A stretch of DNA of 64,000 nt from Pelomonas caseinilytica (GCF_021353235.1 NZ_JAJTWT010000018.1:1-64000), one strand, 5' to 3'; positions 16,102-25,019 are shown, numbered from the stretch's first letter. Notes: generated by a model from the sequence alone, not told the origin. A program made the numbers and translations.

Positions 16102-17568
16102 ATGTTTGAACCAGGCCGCCTCGTGATGGTCGACATTCCCGGCACGTCGCTGGACACCGAGACGGCCGCCTTCCTGCGCGAGCAGAAGATCCGCTCGGTC
16201 TGCCTGTTCCGCAAGAACCTCGGCACCGAGGAAGAGGTGAGGGCGCTGGTGCGCGACCTCGCCGCGGTGCTCGGCCCCGAGGCCTTGATCGGCATCGACC
16301 AGGAGGGCGGCGCCGTCGTGCGTGCCACCTTCCTGCCCCAGCCTCCCTCGGCCATGGCGCTCGGCGCTGGCGGCGATGCCGCTCGCGCCGAGGCGGTGGG
16401 CGCGGCGGTCGCTCGCGGCCTCAAGTCCCTGGGCATCAACTGGAACTTCGCGCCGGTGCTGGACGTCAACAACAACCCGGCCAACCCGGTCATCGGCGAG
16501 CGCAGCTTCTCGAACGACCCCATCGAGGTGACCCGGCTGGCCGGCGCGTGGATGCGCGGCTCCCTCGGCGAGGGCGTGGCCTGCTGCGTCAAGCACTTCC
16601 CCGGCCACGGCGACACCCACGTCGACTCCCACCATGCCCTGCCCACGGTGGACAAGTCGCGCGCCGAGCTCGACGCGCTGGAGCTCGTGCCCTTCAAGGC
16701 CCTGGCGGCCCAGGCGCCGGCCATGATGACGGCCCACATCGTCTATCCGCAGATCGACCCCGACCGACCCGCCACGCTGTCGCCGCAGCTGCTGCGCGGC
16801 ATCCTGCGCGACGACTGGGGCTACGACGGCGTCGTCATCACCGACGCGTTGATGATGAAGGCCGTGGCCGACCGCTTCGGCTACGCGCGCTCCGCCGTCA
16901 TGGCCATCGAGGCCGGCGCCGACATGGTGCTGGCCCAGGGTTCGAAAGCCGAGCAGCTCGTCGCCATCGACGCCCTGCGCGAAGCCTTCGCCGATGGCCG
17001 GCTGACCCGCGCCCAGGGCGAGGCGGCCGATGCGCGCCTGGACCGCCTGGCCGCCGCCTACCCGGCCCGTGCCGTGGACGATGGCGCGGCCCGCGCCGCC
17101 GACCATGCGCTGATGGCCGAGGCCTGGGCGGCGGGCCTCACGGCGCTGCGAGGCGCACGGCCGCCGGCCCTGGGCCAGCCCATCCGCGTCATCGTGCAGG
17201 GCGACGTGCCGACCGACATGGTGTCCGAAGCCGGCCCCACCGGCCGCCAGGCCGTGGCCCTGTTCGCCGCCTTCACGGACGCGCAGGTCCAGATGGTCGA
17301 CGACATCGCTCAGCTCGACTGGGCCAGCGTGCCGCGCGACGGCCGCCTCAACGTCCTGGTGTCCACGCGCCGGGCCCGTTATGGCCTCGCCGCCGCCGGC
17401 TGGCGGCCCGACCTCCACCTCGCGCTGTGGAACCCCTTCCAGGCCCTGGACGTGGCCGGCCCGACCGTGCTGACCTGGGGCTTCGCGCCGGGGGCACTGG
17501 CGGGGCTCAAGGCCTGGCTGGAGGGCCGCGCCGAGGCCGGCGGCCGCGCGCCGCAAGGGTTGCAGTGA
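16102..17568 (+). CDS. GH3 beta-N-acetylhexosaminidase (NagZ-like, two-domain)
   Basis: A 488-residue GH3 enzyme. The KHFPGHGDTHVDSHH motif (164-178) carries the Asp/His acid-base dyad typical of NagZ-type N-acetylglucosaminidases. The catalytic nucleophile is Asp248 in VVITDALMMK. It is ~140 residues longer than E. coli NagZ; the extra C-terminal part (from ~residue 350) is an alpha/beta domain as in two-domain GH3 enzymes. No signal peptide (MFEPGRLVMVDIPGTSL), so it acts in the cytoplasm, releasing GlcNAc from imported chito-oligosaccharides; a role on muropeptides is possible. The start follows GAGGGGCATC, after the hairpin gap. Its stop overlaps the MFS start (TGATG). Confidence 0.9.
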   Translation: MFEPGRLVMVDIPGTSLDTETAAFLREQKIRSVCLFRKNLGTEEEVRALVRDLAAVLGPEALIGIDQEGGAVVRATFLPQPPSAMALGAGGDAARAEAVGAAVARGLKSLGINWNFAPVLDVNNNPANPVIGERSFSNDPIEVTRLAGAWMRGSLGEGVACCVKHFPGHGDTHVDSHHALPTVDKSRAELDALELVPFKALAAQAPAMMTAHIVYPQIDPDRPATLSPQLLRGILRDDWGYDGVVITDALMMKAVADRFGYARSAVMAIEAGADMVLAQGSKAEQLVAIDALREAFADGRLTRAQGEAADARLDRLAAAYPARAVDDGAARAADHALMAEAWAAGLTALRGARPPALGQPIRVIVQGDVPTDMVSEAGPTGRQAVALFAAFTDAQVQMVDDIAQLDWASVPRDGRLNVLVSTRRARYGLAAAGWRPDLHLALWNPFQALDVAGPTVLTWGFAPGALAGLKAWLEGRAEAGGRAPQGLQ

Positions 17569-18842
17569 TGCAGGCCCGCACGCCGATGCGGTGGGTGCCG
17601 ACCCTGTACTTCGTGCAGGGCATGCAGTTCTTCGTCGTCATGCTCATCGCGGGCCTGATGTTCAAGAACCTGGGCGTGGCCAACGACCAGATCGCCCGCT
17701 GGACGGCCGTGCTCGGCCTGGCCTGGGCCATCAAGCCGCTGTGGAGCCCCTTCCTGGAGCTGGCCCGCAGCAAGAAGCTCATCGTCGTGGCGACGCAATA
17801 CGTGGGCGCCGCGGGCCTGGGCCTGATGGCCCTGGCCCTGCACCTGCCGCACTGGTTCGGCGCGGCCATCGTGGTGCTCTTCCTGATCGCCTACGCCTCG
17901 GCCACCCACGACATCGCCTGCGACGGCCTCTACATGGCCTCGCTGGACGACAAGCGCCAGGCGGCCTACGCCGGTTGGCAGGGCGCCTTCTTCAACGGCG
18001 CGCGCTTCTTCATCACCGGCGTGGTGCTCAAGCTGGCGGGCTACCTGGAGGGGCAGGTGGGCGTGTTCAACGCCTGGTCCGGCGTGTTCCTCATGCTGGC
18101 CGTGCTGGTGGCCGTGCTGGCGACCTACAACGCGCGCTTCCTGCCCGGCGCCTTGAGCGCCGCCCCGAGCGCCGGCACTGCGGCCGGCGTGGCGGCCATG
18201 CTCAGGGACGTCGTCGTCGACTTCTTCCGCAAGCCGGGCATCTGGCGCGCCGTGCTCTTCATCGTCATGTTCCGCTTCGCCGAAGGGCAGGTGCAGACCA
18301 TCGGGCCGCTCTTCCTGCTGGAGGCGCGCGACAAGGGCGGGCTGGGGCTCACGACCGGCCAGGTGGCCGATGTCTACGGCTGGGTGGGCACGGGCGCCTT
18401 CCTCGTGGGCTCGGTGCTCGGCGGCTGGGTGACGAGCCGGCTGAGCCTGCGGCGCGCGATGCCCCTGCTCGTCGTGGCCATGGGCGTGCCCAACGCCACC
18501 TTCTATTACCTGGCCGCGGCGCTGCCCCAGGACATGCTGCACATCGGCGTCGCCGTCGGCGTGGAGATGTTCGGCTACGGCTTCGGCTTCGTCGGCATGA
18601 TCCTCTACATCATGCAGGCCGTCGCGCCCGGCCGCTTCCAGACGGCCCACTATGCGCTCGGTTCGGGCGTCATGCAGCTGGGCTTCGTCTTCAGCAAGTC
18701 CATCAGCGGCGACGTCCAGCTCGCCATGGGCTACCGGCATTTCTTCGCCTGGACCATTGCCTGCGGGCTGCCGGCGCTGCTGCTGCTGTTGTGGGTGCCG
18801 ATGCCGCGGGCGCGCGGCGGCGCCGAGGCGGTGCCGGCATGA
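17568..18842 (+). CDS. MFS transporter, AmpG-like, predicted chito-oligosaccharide/GlcNAc permease
   Basis: A 424-residue protein with about 12 hydrophobic helices. The first loop has LGLAWAIKPLWSPFLE and the fourth helix region has ATHDIACDGLYMASLDDKRQAAYAGWQG, a pattern related to AmpG/PAT-type MFS proteins that carry GlcNAc-containing muropeptides. It lies between the GH3 hexosaminidase (1-bp overlap) and the secreted GH16 enzyme (4-bp overlap), so it is the likely inner-membrane step for sugars taken in by the TonB receptor. Substrate is inferred: no transporter signature distinguishes GlcNAc, chitobiose or anhydro-muropeptides. Confidence 0.75.
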   Translation: MQARTPMRWVPTLYFVQGMQFFVVMLIAGLMFKNLGVANDQIARWTAVLGLAWAIKPLWSPFLELARSKKLIVVATQYVGAAGLGLMALALHLPHWFGAAIVVLFLIAYASATHDIACDGLYMASLDDKRQAAYAGWQGAFFNGARFFITGVVLKLAGYLEGQVGVFNAWSGVFLMLAVLVAVLATYNARFLPGALSAAPSAGTAAGVAAMLRDVVVDFFRKPGIWRAVLFIVMFRFAEGQVQTIGPLFLLEARDKGGLGLTTGQVADVYGWVGTGAFLVGSVLGGWVTSRLSLRRAMPLLVVAMGVPNATFYYLAAALPQDMLHIGVAVGVEMFGYGFGFVGMILYIMQAVAPGRFQTAHYALGSGVMQLGFVFSKSISGDVQLAMGYRHFFAWTIACGLPALLLLLWVPMPRARGGAEAVPA

Positions 18843-19684
18843 AGCCGCTGCCGCTGCTGCTGGCGCTGGCCGCCCTGCCAGCCTGGGCAGGCGGCGAATT
18901 CTTCGACGACTTTTCGCAGAAGGACCTCGACGGCCTGCGCGCCGATGGCTGGGTGCTGCGCGAGGGCAGCGGCCACCCCGGCCTGCCGGGCGCGCGCTTC
19001 GCGCCGGGGCAGCTGTCATTGGAGGGCGGGCTGCTGAGCTTGCGGCTCAGCACTGACGGCCGGCCCGAGCACACCACGCTCGCCCAGCTCTGCGGGCCGC
19101 GCAAGTTCCTCGTCGGCACCACGGCAGCCCGCGTGCGGCTGCGCGACACGCCCGGCTCGCGCGATCCCGTCATCCAGAGCTTCTTCCTCGCCGGCCCGCT
19201 GCGACACGACTACGACCCCGATTTCAGCGAGGTCGACTTCGAATACCTGCCCCACGGCGGCTGGGGCGAGCCCGAGACGCGGCTGTACGGCGTCAGCTGG
19301 CACACGGTGCGGCTGGACCCTTGGGAGTCCTTCAACCAGGCGTCCATCGTGCAGGGATCCTTCGACGGCTGGCAGTTGCTGACGGTGCAGGTCGAGGCGA
19401 CGCGCACGCGCCACTATGTCAACGGCCGGCTGATCGGCGAGCACACGGGGCGCAACGTGCCGAGCCAGCCCATGGCCATCGCCTTCAACCACTGGCTCTC
19501 TGCCGGCGCCGCCGAGGGCGAGCCGCGCAGCCACGAATTCGAGGTCGACTGGGTGCTGCACGAGGCCGGCAGGACGCTCACGCCCGCCGCCATGCAAGCC
19601 CGCGCCGACCAACTGAAGCGTCAGGGCCGGGCCCGCGTCGACACCGTGCCCGATTCAGGGCTGACCAGTGAATGCAACTTGTGA
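18839..19684 (+). CDS. Secreted GH16-family glycoside hydrolase
   Basis: A 281-residue protein with a signal peptide (MKPLPLLLALAALPAWAGG) followed by a jelly-roll GH16 domain. The catalytic signature is FSEVDFEY with nucleophile Glu131, Asp133 and acid/base Glu135: the ExDxE spacing seen in the beta-bulge-free GH16 branch. The family cleaves or transfers beta-1,3/1,4-glucans and related polymers; fungal members link chitin to glucan. Its ATG overlaps the MFS stop (ATGA) and the GH18 gene starts 7 bp after its end, so the three are co-transcribed. Presence beside a chitinase suggests attack on mixed fungal cell wall polymer; the true substrate cannot be read from sequence. Confidence 0.8.
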   Translation: MKPLPLLLALAALPAWAGGEFFDDFSQKDLDGLRADGWVLREGSGHPGLPGARFAPGQLSLEGGLLSLRLSTDGRPEHTTLAQLCGPRKFLVGTTAARVRLRDTPGSRDPVIQSFFLAGPLRHDYDPDFSEVDFEYLPHGGWGEPETRLYGVSWHTVRLDPWESFNQASIVQGSFDGWQLLTVQVEATRTRHYVNGRLIGEHTGRNVPSQPMAIAFNHWLSAGAAEGEPRSHEFEVDWVLHEAGRTLTPAAMQARADQLKRQGRARVDTVPDSGLTSECNL

Positions 19685-19691
19685 GGCAGGG

Positions 19692-20915
19692 ATGAAGGCT
19701 AGCGAACACGGCCACGGAGGCACGGAGGCACAGAGGCAGCGAAAGCCCTTTCTCTCTGCGGCTTTGTGCCTCGGTGGCTTTGTTTTGTCTTTGTGGGCGG
19801 GGCCGAGCGAGGCCGAGGTGGCGCGCCCCGTCGTCGGCACCTACGTCCTGGCCGAGCGTGGCGTCGACGTCGTCGACCGATTGCCGCCGGGGCGGGTGAC
19901 CCATCTGCTCTATGCCTTCCTGCTGGTCTGCGGCGAAGGCCAGCGCGCGTCGGAGGCCGAGGCCTGCCGCGGCCAGCCGAACTTCGGCATTGCGCCGCAT
20001 CCCGACCAGGCGAGGTTCACCGCGGCCTTCGAGCGGCTGAAGGCGCGTGATCCGCAGGTGAAGGTGCTGGCCTCGGTGGGCGGCTGGGGCGGTTCGGACC
20101 CCTTCTTCCACCTGGCGGCCACGGCCGAGGGGCGGGCCGCCTTCGTGGGCGCCGCCATGCGCTGGCTGCGCGAGCACCCGGTCTTCGACGGCCTCGACAT
20201 CGACTGGGAGCACCCGGGCTCCAACGGCGCCGTCAACGGCGTGGCGCTGGGCAGCCCGGCGGATGCCGGCAACTACGTGCGGCTGATGCAGGACCTGCGT
20301 GCGGGGCTGGATGCGCTCGGCCGCGAGATGGCTCCGAATGGGGGCAGGCGCTATGCGCTGACCACGGCGATCGCGACCACGCGCGAGCAGCTCGCCCGCA
20401 TGGACATGGGCCGCGCGGCGGCGTCGCTGGACCTGGTGTTCATGATGACCTACGACTTCGCCGGGCCGTGGACGAAGCAGGCGGCCCACCACACGCCGCT
20501 GCGCAGCGCGCGCCCCGGCGAGGACGGCAGCCTCGAGGCGTCGGTGGCCAACCTGCTGCGAGACGGCGTGCCGGCGGACAAGCTCGTGGCCGGCGTGGCG
20601 ATGTACGCGCGCGGCTTCGACGGCGTGCAGGCCGACCGAAGCTATGCCCGCCCCTGGCCCAACGAGGACGGCTCGCTGGCCTTCAAGGACATCGGCGGCC
20701 TCGTCGGCATGAAGCCGCGGTTCGACAAGGCCACGCAATCCTGGGCGCTGGTCGGCGGCGGGCGCTTCGTGGGCTACGACGACCCGAGGGCGGTGCGCGC
20801 CAAGCTGGCCTTCGCCAGGCGCCAGGGCCTGGCCGGCGTCTTCGCCTGGGAGCTCAGCCAGGACAACGGCGAGATCCTGGACGCGATGAACGGCATTCGT
20901 CCGGCCGCGAGATGA
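19692..20915 (+). CDS. Secreted GH18 chitinase
   Basis: A 407-residue GH18 enzyme. The catalytic motif DGLDIDWE (166-173) is complete, with Glu173 as proton donor. Further GH18 markers are KVLASVGGWGGSDPF (SxGG motif), FMMTYDFAGPW and a C-terminal GVFAWELSQDNG (conserved Trp). A hydrophobic stretch at residues 20-37, with possible cleavage after SEA (41), serves as signal peptide. The DNA encoding residues 3-36 is an intergenic repeat (19700-19800), so the signal appears repeat-derived. No carbohydrate-binding module. RBS GAGGCAGGG precedes ATG 19692. Probably last-but-one gene of the operon. It would cut chitin outside the cell into oligomers for the TonB receptor. Confidence 0.92.
   Translation: MKASEHGHGGTEAQRQRKPFLSAALCLGGFVLSLWAGPSEAEVARPVVGTYVLAERGVDVVDRLPPGRVTHLLYAFLLVCGEGQRASEAEACRGQPNFGIAPHPDQARFTAAFERLKARDPQVKVLASVGGWGGSDPFFHLAATAEGRAAFVGAAMRWLREHPVFDGLDIDWEHPGSNGAVNGVALGSPADAGNYVRLMQDLRAGLDALGREMAPNGGRRYALTTAIATTREQLARMDMGRAAASLDLVFMMTYDFAGPWTKQAAHHTPLRSARPGEDGSLEASVANLLRDGVPADKLVAGVAMYARGFDGVQADRSYARPWPNEDGSLAFKDIGGLVGMKPRFDKATQSWALVGGGRFVGYDDPRAVRAKLAFARRQGLAGVFAWELSQDNGEILDAMNGIRPAAR
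19700..19800. repeat. Dispersed-type intergenic repeat (CACGGAGGCACAGAGG family) fused to chitinase start
   Basis: The segment consists of CACGGAGGCACGGAGGCACA, a short spacer, then a roughly complementary arm containing TTTGTGCCTCGGTGGCTTTG and TTTGTCTTTGTG. This is the typical look of the AC/AG-rich inverted repeats scattered between genes in many bacteria. Here it is in frame with the chitinase and encodes residues 3-36. Its base composition (T-rich lower arm) differs sharply from the surrounding high-GC DNA. Confidence 0.65.
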
Positions 20916-20979
20916 CGCCGGCCCCCGTGCCCGAGGTTTTGCGCGGCGCGCCCGCCCGGCGGTGTTGAAGGAGGATGGC

Positions 20980-22002
20980 ATGCAGGCGATGCGGGAATTG
21001 GCCGGCGTCACGTGCGAGCGCTTCGAGCGCGAGGTGCTGCCCGCTTACGAGCCGGTGGTGATGCGCGGCCTGGTGGCCGGCTGGCCCCTGGTCGCCCAGG
21101 GCCGTGCGGGCCTGGAGCCCTGCCTGCGCTACCTGATGGGCTTCGACCTCGGCCGGCCGGTGGATGCCCTGCTCGCGCGGCCCGACCCCTCGCGCGCCTT
21201 CGGCTTCGCGCCGGGCCTGGACGGCTTCAACTTCGCCCGCGACAAGCGCCCCTACGCGGCCCTGTTCGAACAGCTTTGGCGCTACAGCCACTTTCCCGAA
21301 CCGCCCAGTCTGGCGGCGCAGAGCGCGCTGGTGGCGGAGGCCCTGCCGGGCCTGGAACAGGCCAACGCCTGCCCGCTGCTGGACGCGACCGTCGCGCCGC
21401 GCATCTGGATCGGCAACCGCGCCACGGTGCCGGCGCATTTCGACGACTCCCACAACGTCGCCTGCGTGGCCGCCGGCCGGCGCCGCTTCACGCTGCTGCC
21501 GCCGCAGTGCGCGCCACGGCTCTACCTGGCCGCGCCCGACCATGCGCCCACCCCCGCGCCCATGTCGGTGGTGCCCGATCTGCTCCAGGCCGACCCGGCG
21601 CGCTTTCCCCTGCTGGCCGAGGCGCTGCCGCAGGCCCGCGTGGCCGAGCTGGAGCCGGGCGACGCGATCTACATCCCGCCGCTGTGGTTCCACCAGGTCG
21701 AGGCGCTGGCGCCCCACCTGAACGTGCTGATGAACTACTGGTGGCGGCCCGAGGCCGCATCGGGCCGGCGCGACGACCTGCATCTCGCCGCTCTGCGCCT
21801 GGCGATGCTGGCCCTGCGCCACCTGCCCGACGGCGAACGCGAGGGCTGGCGGGCCCTGTTCGACCACTACGTGTTCGGCGCGCGCGGCGAGGCGCTGGCG
21901 CATATCCCCGAGGGGCAGCGCCACCTGTTCGGCGAACTCGACGTGGAGCGGGACGCAGCCTTGCGCAAGGACATCGCCGCGCGGCTCGGCGCCGGCGGCT
22001 GA
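20980..22002 (+). CDS. Cupin-like (JmjC/cupin_8) domain protein of TonB-receptor loci
   Basis: A 340-residue protein with a JmjC-like double-stranded beta-helix. The iron-binding pair is in AHFDDSHNVACVAAGRRRF (H153, D155), followed by TLLPP. The second half has LEPGDAIYIPPLWFHQVEAL, giving the distal His, then NVLMNYWW. Members are predicted 2-oxoglutarate/Fe(II) hydroxylases and recur beside Caulobacter/Xanthomonas-type TonB receptors for plant and chitin sugars, but their substrate is not known. AAGGAGG sits 5 bp before ATG 20980. It follows the chitinase by 64 bp and converges on the TonB receptor across a terminator. It may modify the receptor or a locus enzyme; that is speculation. Confidence 0.8.
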   Translation: MQAMRELAGVTCERFEREVLPAYEPVVMRGLVAGWPLVAQGRAGLEPCLRYLMGFDLGRPVDALLARPDPSRAFGFAPGLDGFNFARDKRPYAALFEQLWRYSHFPEPPSLAAQSALVAEALPGLEQANACPLLDATVAPRIWIGNRATVPAHFDDSHNVACVAAGRRRFTLLPPQCAPRLYLAAPDHAPTPAPMSVVPDLLQADPARFPLLAEALPQARVAELEPGDAIYIPPLWFHQVEALAPHLNVLMNYWWRPEAASGRRDDLHLAALRLAMLALRHLPDGEREGWRALFDHYVFGARGEALAHIPEGQRHLFGELDVERDAALRKDIAARLGAGG

Positions 22003-22137
22003 GGCTCACCAGAGGTAAAGCTGCAGGGGCGAGGACCGACAGGTCCCCGTGCTGTTGGCCTGGATGTCAGGGCGTGTACGTCAGTGTCCAGACCGGCCGG
22101 CCGTTTTGGTTGGTCGAGGTTCCTCCTCAGGCAAACA

Positions 22138-22161
22138 AAGGAAGCGCCGCAGCGCTTCCTT
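22138..22161. terminator. Bidirectional terminator between cupin gene and TonB receptor
   Basis: Perfect 10-bp stem AAGGAAGCGC / GCGCTTCCTT with a 4-nt loop, located 50 bp past the receptor stop (minus strand) and 135 bp after the cupin gene. Flanking A/T-rich sequence on both sides (CAAACAAAGG and TTCAATTGATT) would support termination in either direction. Confidence 0.7.
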
Positions 22162-22211
22162 CAATTGATTGCCGAACCGCGCCAGGGCAGAGTGCCCGGC
22201 GGATTCATTGA

Positions 22212-25019
22212 TCAGAACTTCAGACGTGCGGTCAGGTAGAACTGACGGCCGTTGCGGTAGATGCCGCGCGGCTGGACCTCCGACGCGTAGTACTTCAGCT
22301 TCGGGTCGTTGAGGTTTTGCGCATCCAGGCTCAGCGCGAAGTTGCTGTTGAACTTGTAGCCGAGCGACGCGGACAGCACGCCGTTCCCCTTCTGGTAGTA
22401 GTCGGTGCCGCGGTCGGTGCCGATGAAGATGTCGTCGGTGTAGCTGTAGTTCACGCGCGCCGAGAACTGGTCGTTCTCGAAGAATCCGCCCAGGGTGAAG
22501 GAGTTCTTCACGTCACCGCGCAGCACGTGGCCATCGGCATCGTGGCCGTCGGCGTAGGTGTAGTTGGCGTTGACGCCGAAGTTGTTCGCGATCGGCGTCT
22601 CGAATGCGAACTCCAGGCCGGTGACGGCGGCCTTCTTGTTGGTCAGGCCCGTGATCGTGAATTGACGGTTGACCACCTGCTGGGTGGAGCCGCCGCCGGT
22701 GTTGCCGAGCAGGACCGGGTAGGTGGCGCTGAACGTGCCATTGGTGATGTAGCTGGCCATCTCCATGTGGAAGGCGCCCATGGACACGAAGGCGCGCGGG
22801 GCGAAGTACCACTCGATGTTGGCGTCGAAGTTGGTGGAGCGGATGGGCTTGAGGTCGGCATTCCCTGCCGTACCGCCGCCGCTGGCGTTGTTGTCCAGGA
22901 ACATGCCGGTCGTGTTCAGCGACGTGAAGGCGGACAGGGCCGTGTAGTCTGCGCGCGTGACCGTGCGGCTCAGGGCCAGTCGGCCGACCACGTTGCGGGT
23001 CACGTCGATGCGGACGCTGGCGCTCGGCAGCAGGTCGGTGTAGCTCCGGTCGGCCGTCGTGGCGGTGAAGTCGCCGAACGCGGACGACACATCCGGCTTC
23101 TCGCCCGGGAAACTGGGCCGGAAGGCGCCGGAAGACTGTTTGGTGTGCACGGCCCGCACGCCGATGTTGCCGCTCCAGCCGTCGCCCTCGAGATTGCCTT
23201 GCAGGTAGGCTGCCGTGGTCGTTTCCTTGACGCTGTATTCCCCACCGTCGAAAGGCGAACGGCGGGCGATGGGGTCGCGGTTGGTGACGCGGCTGTTGTA
23301 TTCGGCCAGCGCGTTGGCCGGGATGTAGGCGATGCCGGTCGGGAAGCCGCCGCCCAGGCCGCTGCCGAAGTTGCCGGGATAGGCTCCGCTGAATGCGGGC
23401 AGGGTGTAGGGAGAGTTCTGCGGGGCGTCGTTGCCATTGGCGTCGGCGCAGGCGCTCGGCAGGCTCCAGGTAAAGGGTGTCACGCGGTAAGGCGTGCCGC
23501 TCGCGCAGCCGGGGCCCTGGTTGAGCGTCGCATCCGTGTATCGCTTGTGCTCGGCGCCGCGCACGCCGAACTTCAGGCTCTTGAGAGCCCCCATGTCCAG
23601 GGTGTACTCGCCGTCGACCTGGGCCCAGGTCTCCTTGTCGTGCACGATGACGTGCTCCGTGCCGAAGATCCAGTCGAAGCCCTGGGTCGGCGTGGTGAAG
23701 CCGAAGGCCGGCGCCGTGTCATTGCCTTGAAGGGCATAGCTGGCCCGGGTGGTGGAAATGTGGGTCTCCACCACGTCTTGGGCGAGCGTCTGGCCCTTGC
23801 CCTTGGACGTGCCGGCGTTCGCGGAGAGCGTCAGCGCGTTGTTGACCTTCCAGGAGCCATCCAGGCTGAAGAAGTTGCTTTGCGCGGAGGCCTTGCGCGA
23901 GATCTGGTCGAAGTAGCCGGCCGTCGAGGGGGCCGCCCAGTTGAACGTCGCCTTGCTCAGCGTCTTCACGCCCTTGCTGTCGGTGACGATCTGGTAGTCC
24001 GAGATGGTGGAGCTGTTGATCAGGCCGGCACGCGGCGCAATCATGTAATTGCGGTTGTAGTTGTCCGCGTCCATCTTGGACGAGAAGCCGGTGAGCGTCA
24101 GGTCCACGTCCTGCGTCGGCTTGAATTCGGCGCGAATCAGGCCGCCCTTGCGTTCACGCTCCTGCGTGAAGTAGGCGGCGCCGATCAGGTCCGGGGTGTA
24201 GACGCCTTCCAGGTCGCCGTGAGCCTTGATCAGGTCGGCGGCGTTGTCCTTGGTGAGCTGATTGATGAAGCCCAGCGTTTCGACGCCGTCGCGGCGCAGG
24301 TGGCGCTTTTCGGAGAACGCCTGCACGAGCACGCCGAAGGTCTTGCTGTCGTCGCGCCAATTGAGCAGCGCGCTCAGTTGAGGGTCGGTCTTCTTCGGCA
24401 GGTTGGCATAGACGGCGCCCACGCCGGCTTCGAAAGTCAGCGCCTTGGAGAACTCCAGGGGCTTGCGGGTGATGATGTTGACCGAGCCGGCCGTGCCGCC
24501 TTCCACCAGCGACGCCTCCGCGCTCTTGCGCACCTCCACGCGGTTGACCAGCTCGGAAGGTAGCAGCGAGTAGCTGACGCTGCGGCCGACGCCGGCGCCG
24601 GTCTGGTCCAGCACGAACCAGTCGCCGTTGGCGATGCCGTGGCCGTCCAGCAGGGTCTGCGTCAGGCTCGGGTTGGTTCCGCGCAGCCCGACCCGGTCGC
24701 GCTCGTCGAAGCCACCGGAGCCTCCGGCGGGGCTGTTCAGGATGGTCACGCCAGGCACCCGCGCCAGGGAGTCGGCGACGTTCTTGTCGGGCATCTTGCC
24801 GATGTCTTCGGCCGAGATGACGTCGATGTGGGTGTCGGCATTGCGCTTGACGTTCAGGGACTTTTCCTGCGCAGCGCGGATGCCGGTCACCACGACCGTC
24901 TCCAGCTGTTGCTGCTGCGCCGGTGTCTGCTGGGTCTGCTGGGCAATGGCGGCACCGCTGGTGGCGCCAAGCAGGGCGATGAGAACCGCCTGCGAGATGG
25001 GGGTCTGCTTGACCTTCAT
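22212..25019 (-). CDS. TonB-dependent outer membrane receptor, predicted chito-oligosaccharide uptake
   Basis: A 935-residue receptor of the Xanthomonas/Caulobacter type. The signal peptide is followed by a Gln-rich linker, then a TonB-box-like ETVVVTG. The plug domain contains IDVISAEDIGKMPDKNVADSLARVPG, RGTNPSLTQTLLDGHG and VEGGTAGSVNIITRKPL. The C-terminal ~700 residues form the 22-strand barrel, ending in Phe (LTARLKF) as outer-membrane proteins do. Such receptors import chito-oligosaccharides in Caulobacter and Xanthomonas nag regulons. Start ATG 25019 has GAGGAAC upstream; a longer open frame lacks family similarity. Two GntR operator-like repeats lie 147-268 bp upstream, shared with the kinase operon. 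It needs TonB/ExbBD from elsewhere. Confidence 0.9.
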   Translation of the reverse strand: MKVKQTPISQAVLIALLGATSGAAIAQQTQQTPAQQQQLETVVVTGIRAAQEKSLNVKRNADTHIDVISAEDIGKMPDKNVADSLARVPGVTILNSPAGGSGGFDERDRVGLRGTNPSLTQTLLDGHGIANGDWFVLDQTGAGVGRSVSYSLLPSELVNRVEVRKSAEASLVEGGTAGSVNIITRKPLEFSKALTFEAGVGAVYANLPKKTDPQLSALLNWRDDSKTFGVLVQAFSEKRHLRRDGVETLGFINQLTKDNAADLIKAHGDLEGVYTPDLIGAAYFTQERERKGGLIRAEFKPTQDVDLTLTGFSSKMDADNYNRNYMIAPRAGLINSSTISDYQIVTDSKGVKTLSKATFNWAAPSTAGYFDQISRKASAQSNFFSLDGSWKVNNALTLSANAGTSKGKGQTLAQDVVETHISTTRASYALQGNDTAPAFGFTTPTQGFDWIFGTEHVIVHDKETWAQVDGEYTLDMGALKSLKFGVRGAEHKRYTDATLNQGPGCASGTPYRVTPFTWSLPSACADANGNDAPQNSPYTLPAFSGAYPGNFGSGLGGGFPTGIAYIPANALAEYNSRVTNRDPIARRSPFDGGEYSVKETTTAAYLQGNLEGDGWSGNIGVRAVHTKQSSGAFRPSFPGEKPDVSSAFGDFTATTADRSYTDLLPSASVRIDVTRNVVGRLALSRTVTRADYTALSAFTSLNTTGMFLDNNASGGGTAGNADLKPIRSTNFDANIEWYFAPRAFVSMGAFHMEMASYITNGTFSATYPVLLGNTGGGSTQQVVNRQFTITGLTNKKAAVTGLEFAFETPIANNFGVNANYTYADGHDADGHVLRGDVKNSFTLGGFFENDQFSARVNYSYTDDIFIGTDRGTDYYQKGNGVLSASLGYKFNSNFALSLDAQNLNDPKLKYYASEVQPRGIYRNGRQFYLTARLKF

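Noticed and set aside
15882-16109. Possible 75-residue protein in the hairpin gap
   Set aside because: The frame is mostly inverted repeats, has no recognisable motif and runs into the GH3 start.
16102-17568. Pure peptidoglycan-recycling NagZ
   Set aside because: The two-domain length and position inside the chitin/GlcNAc operon favour chito-oligosaccharides, though dual use is possible.
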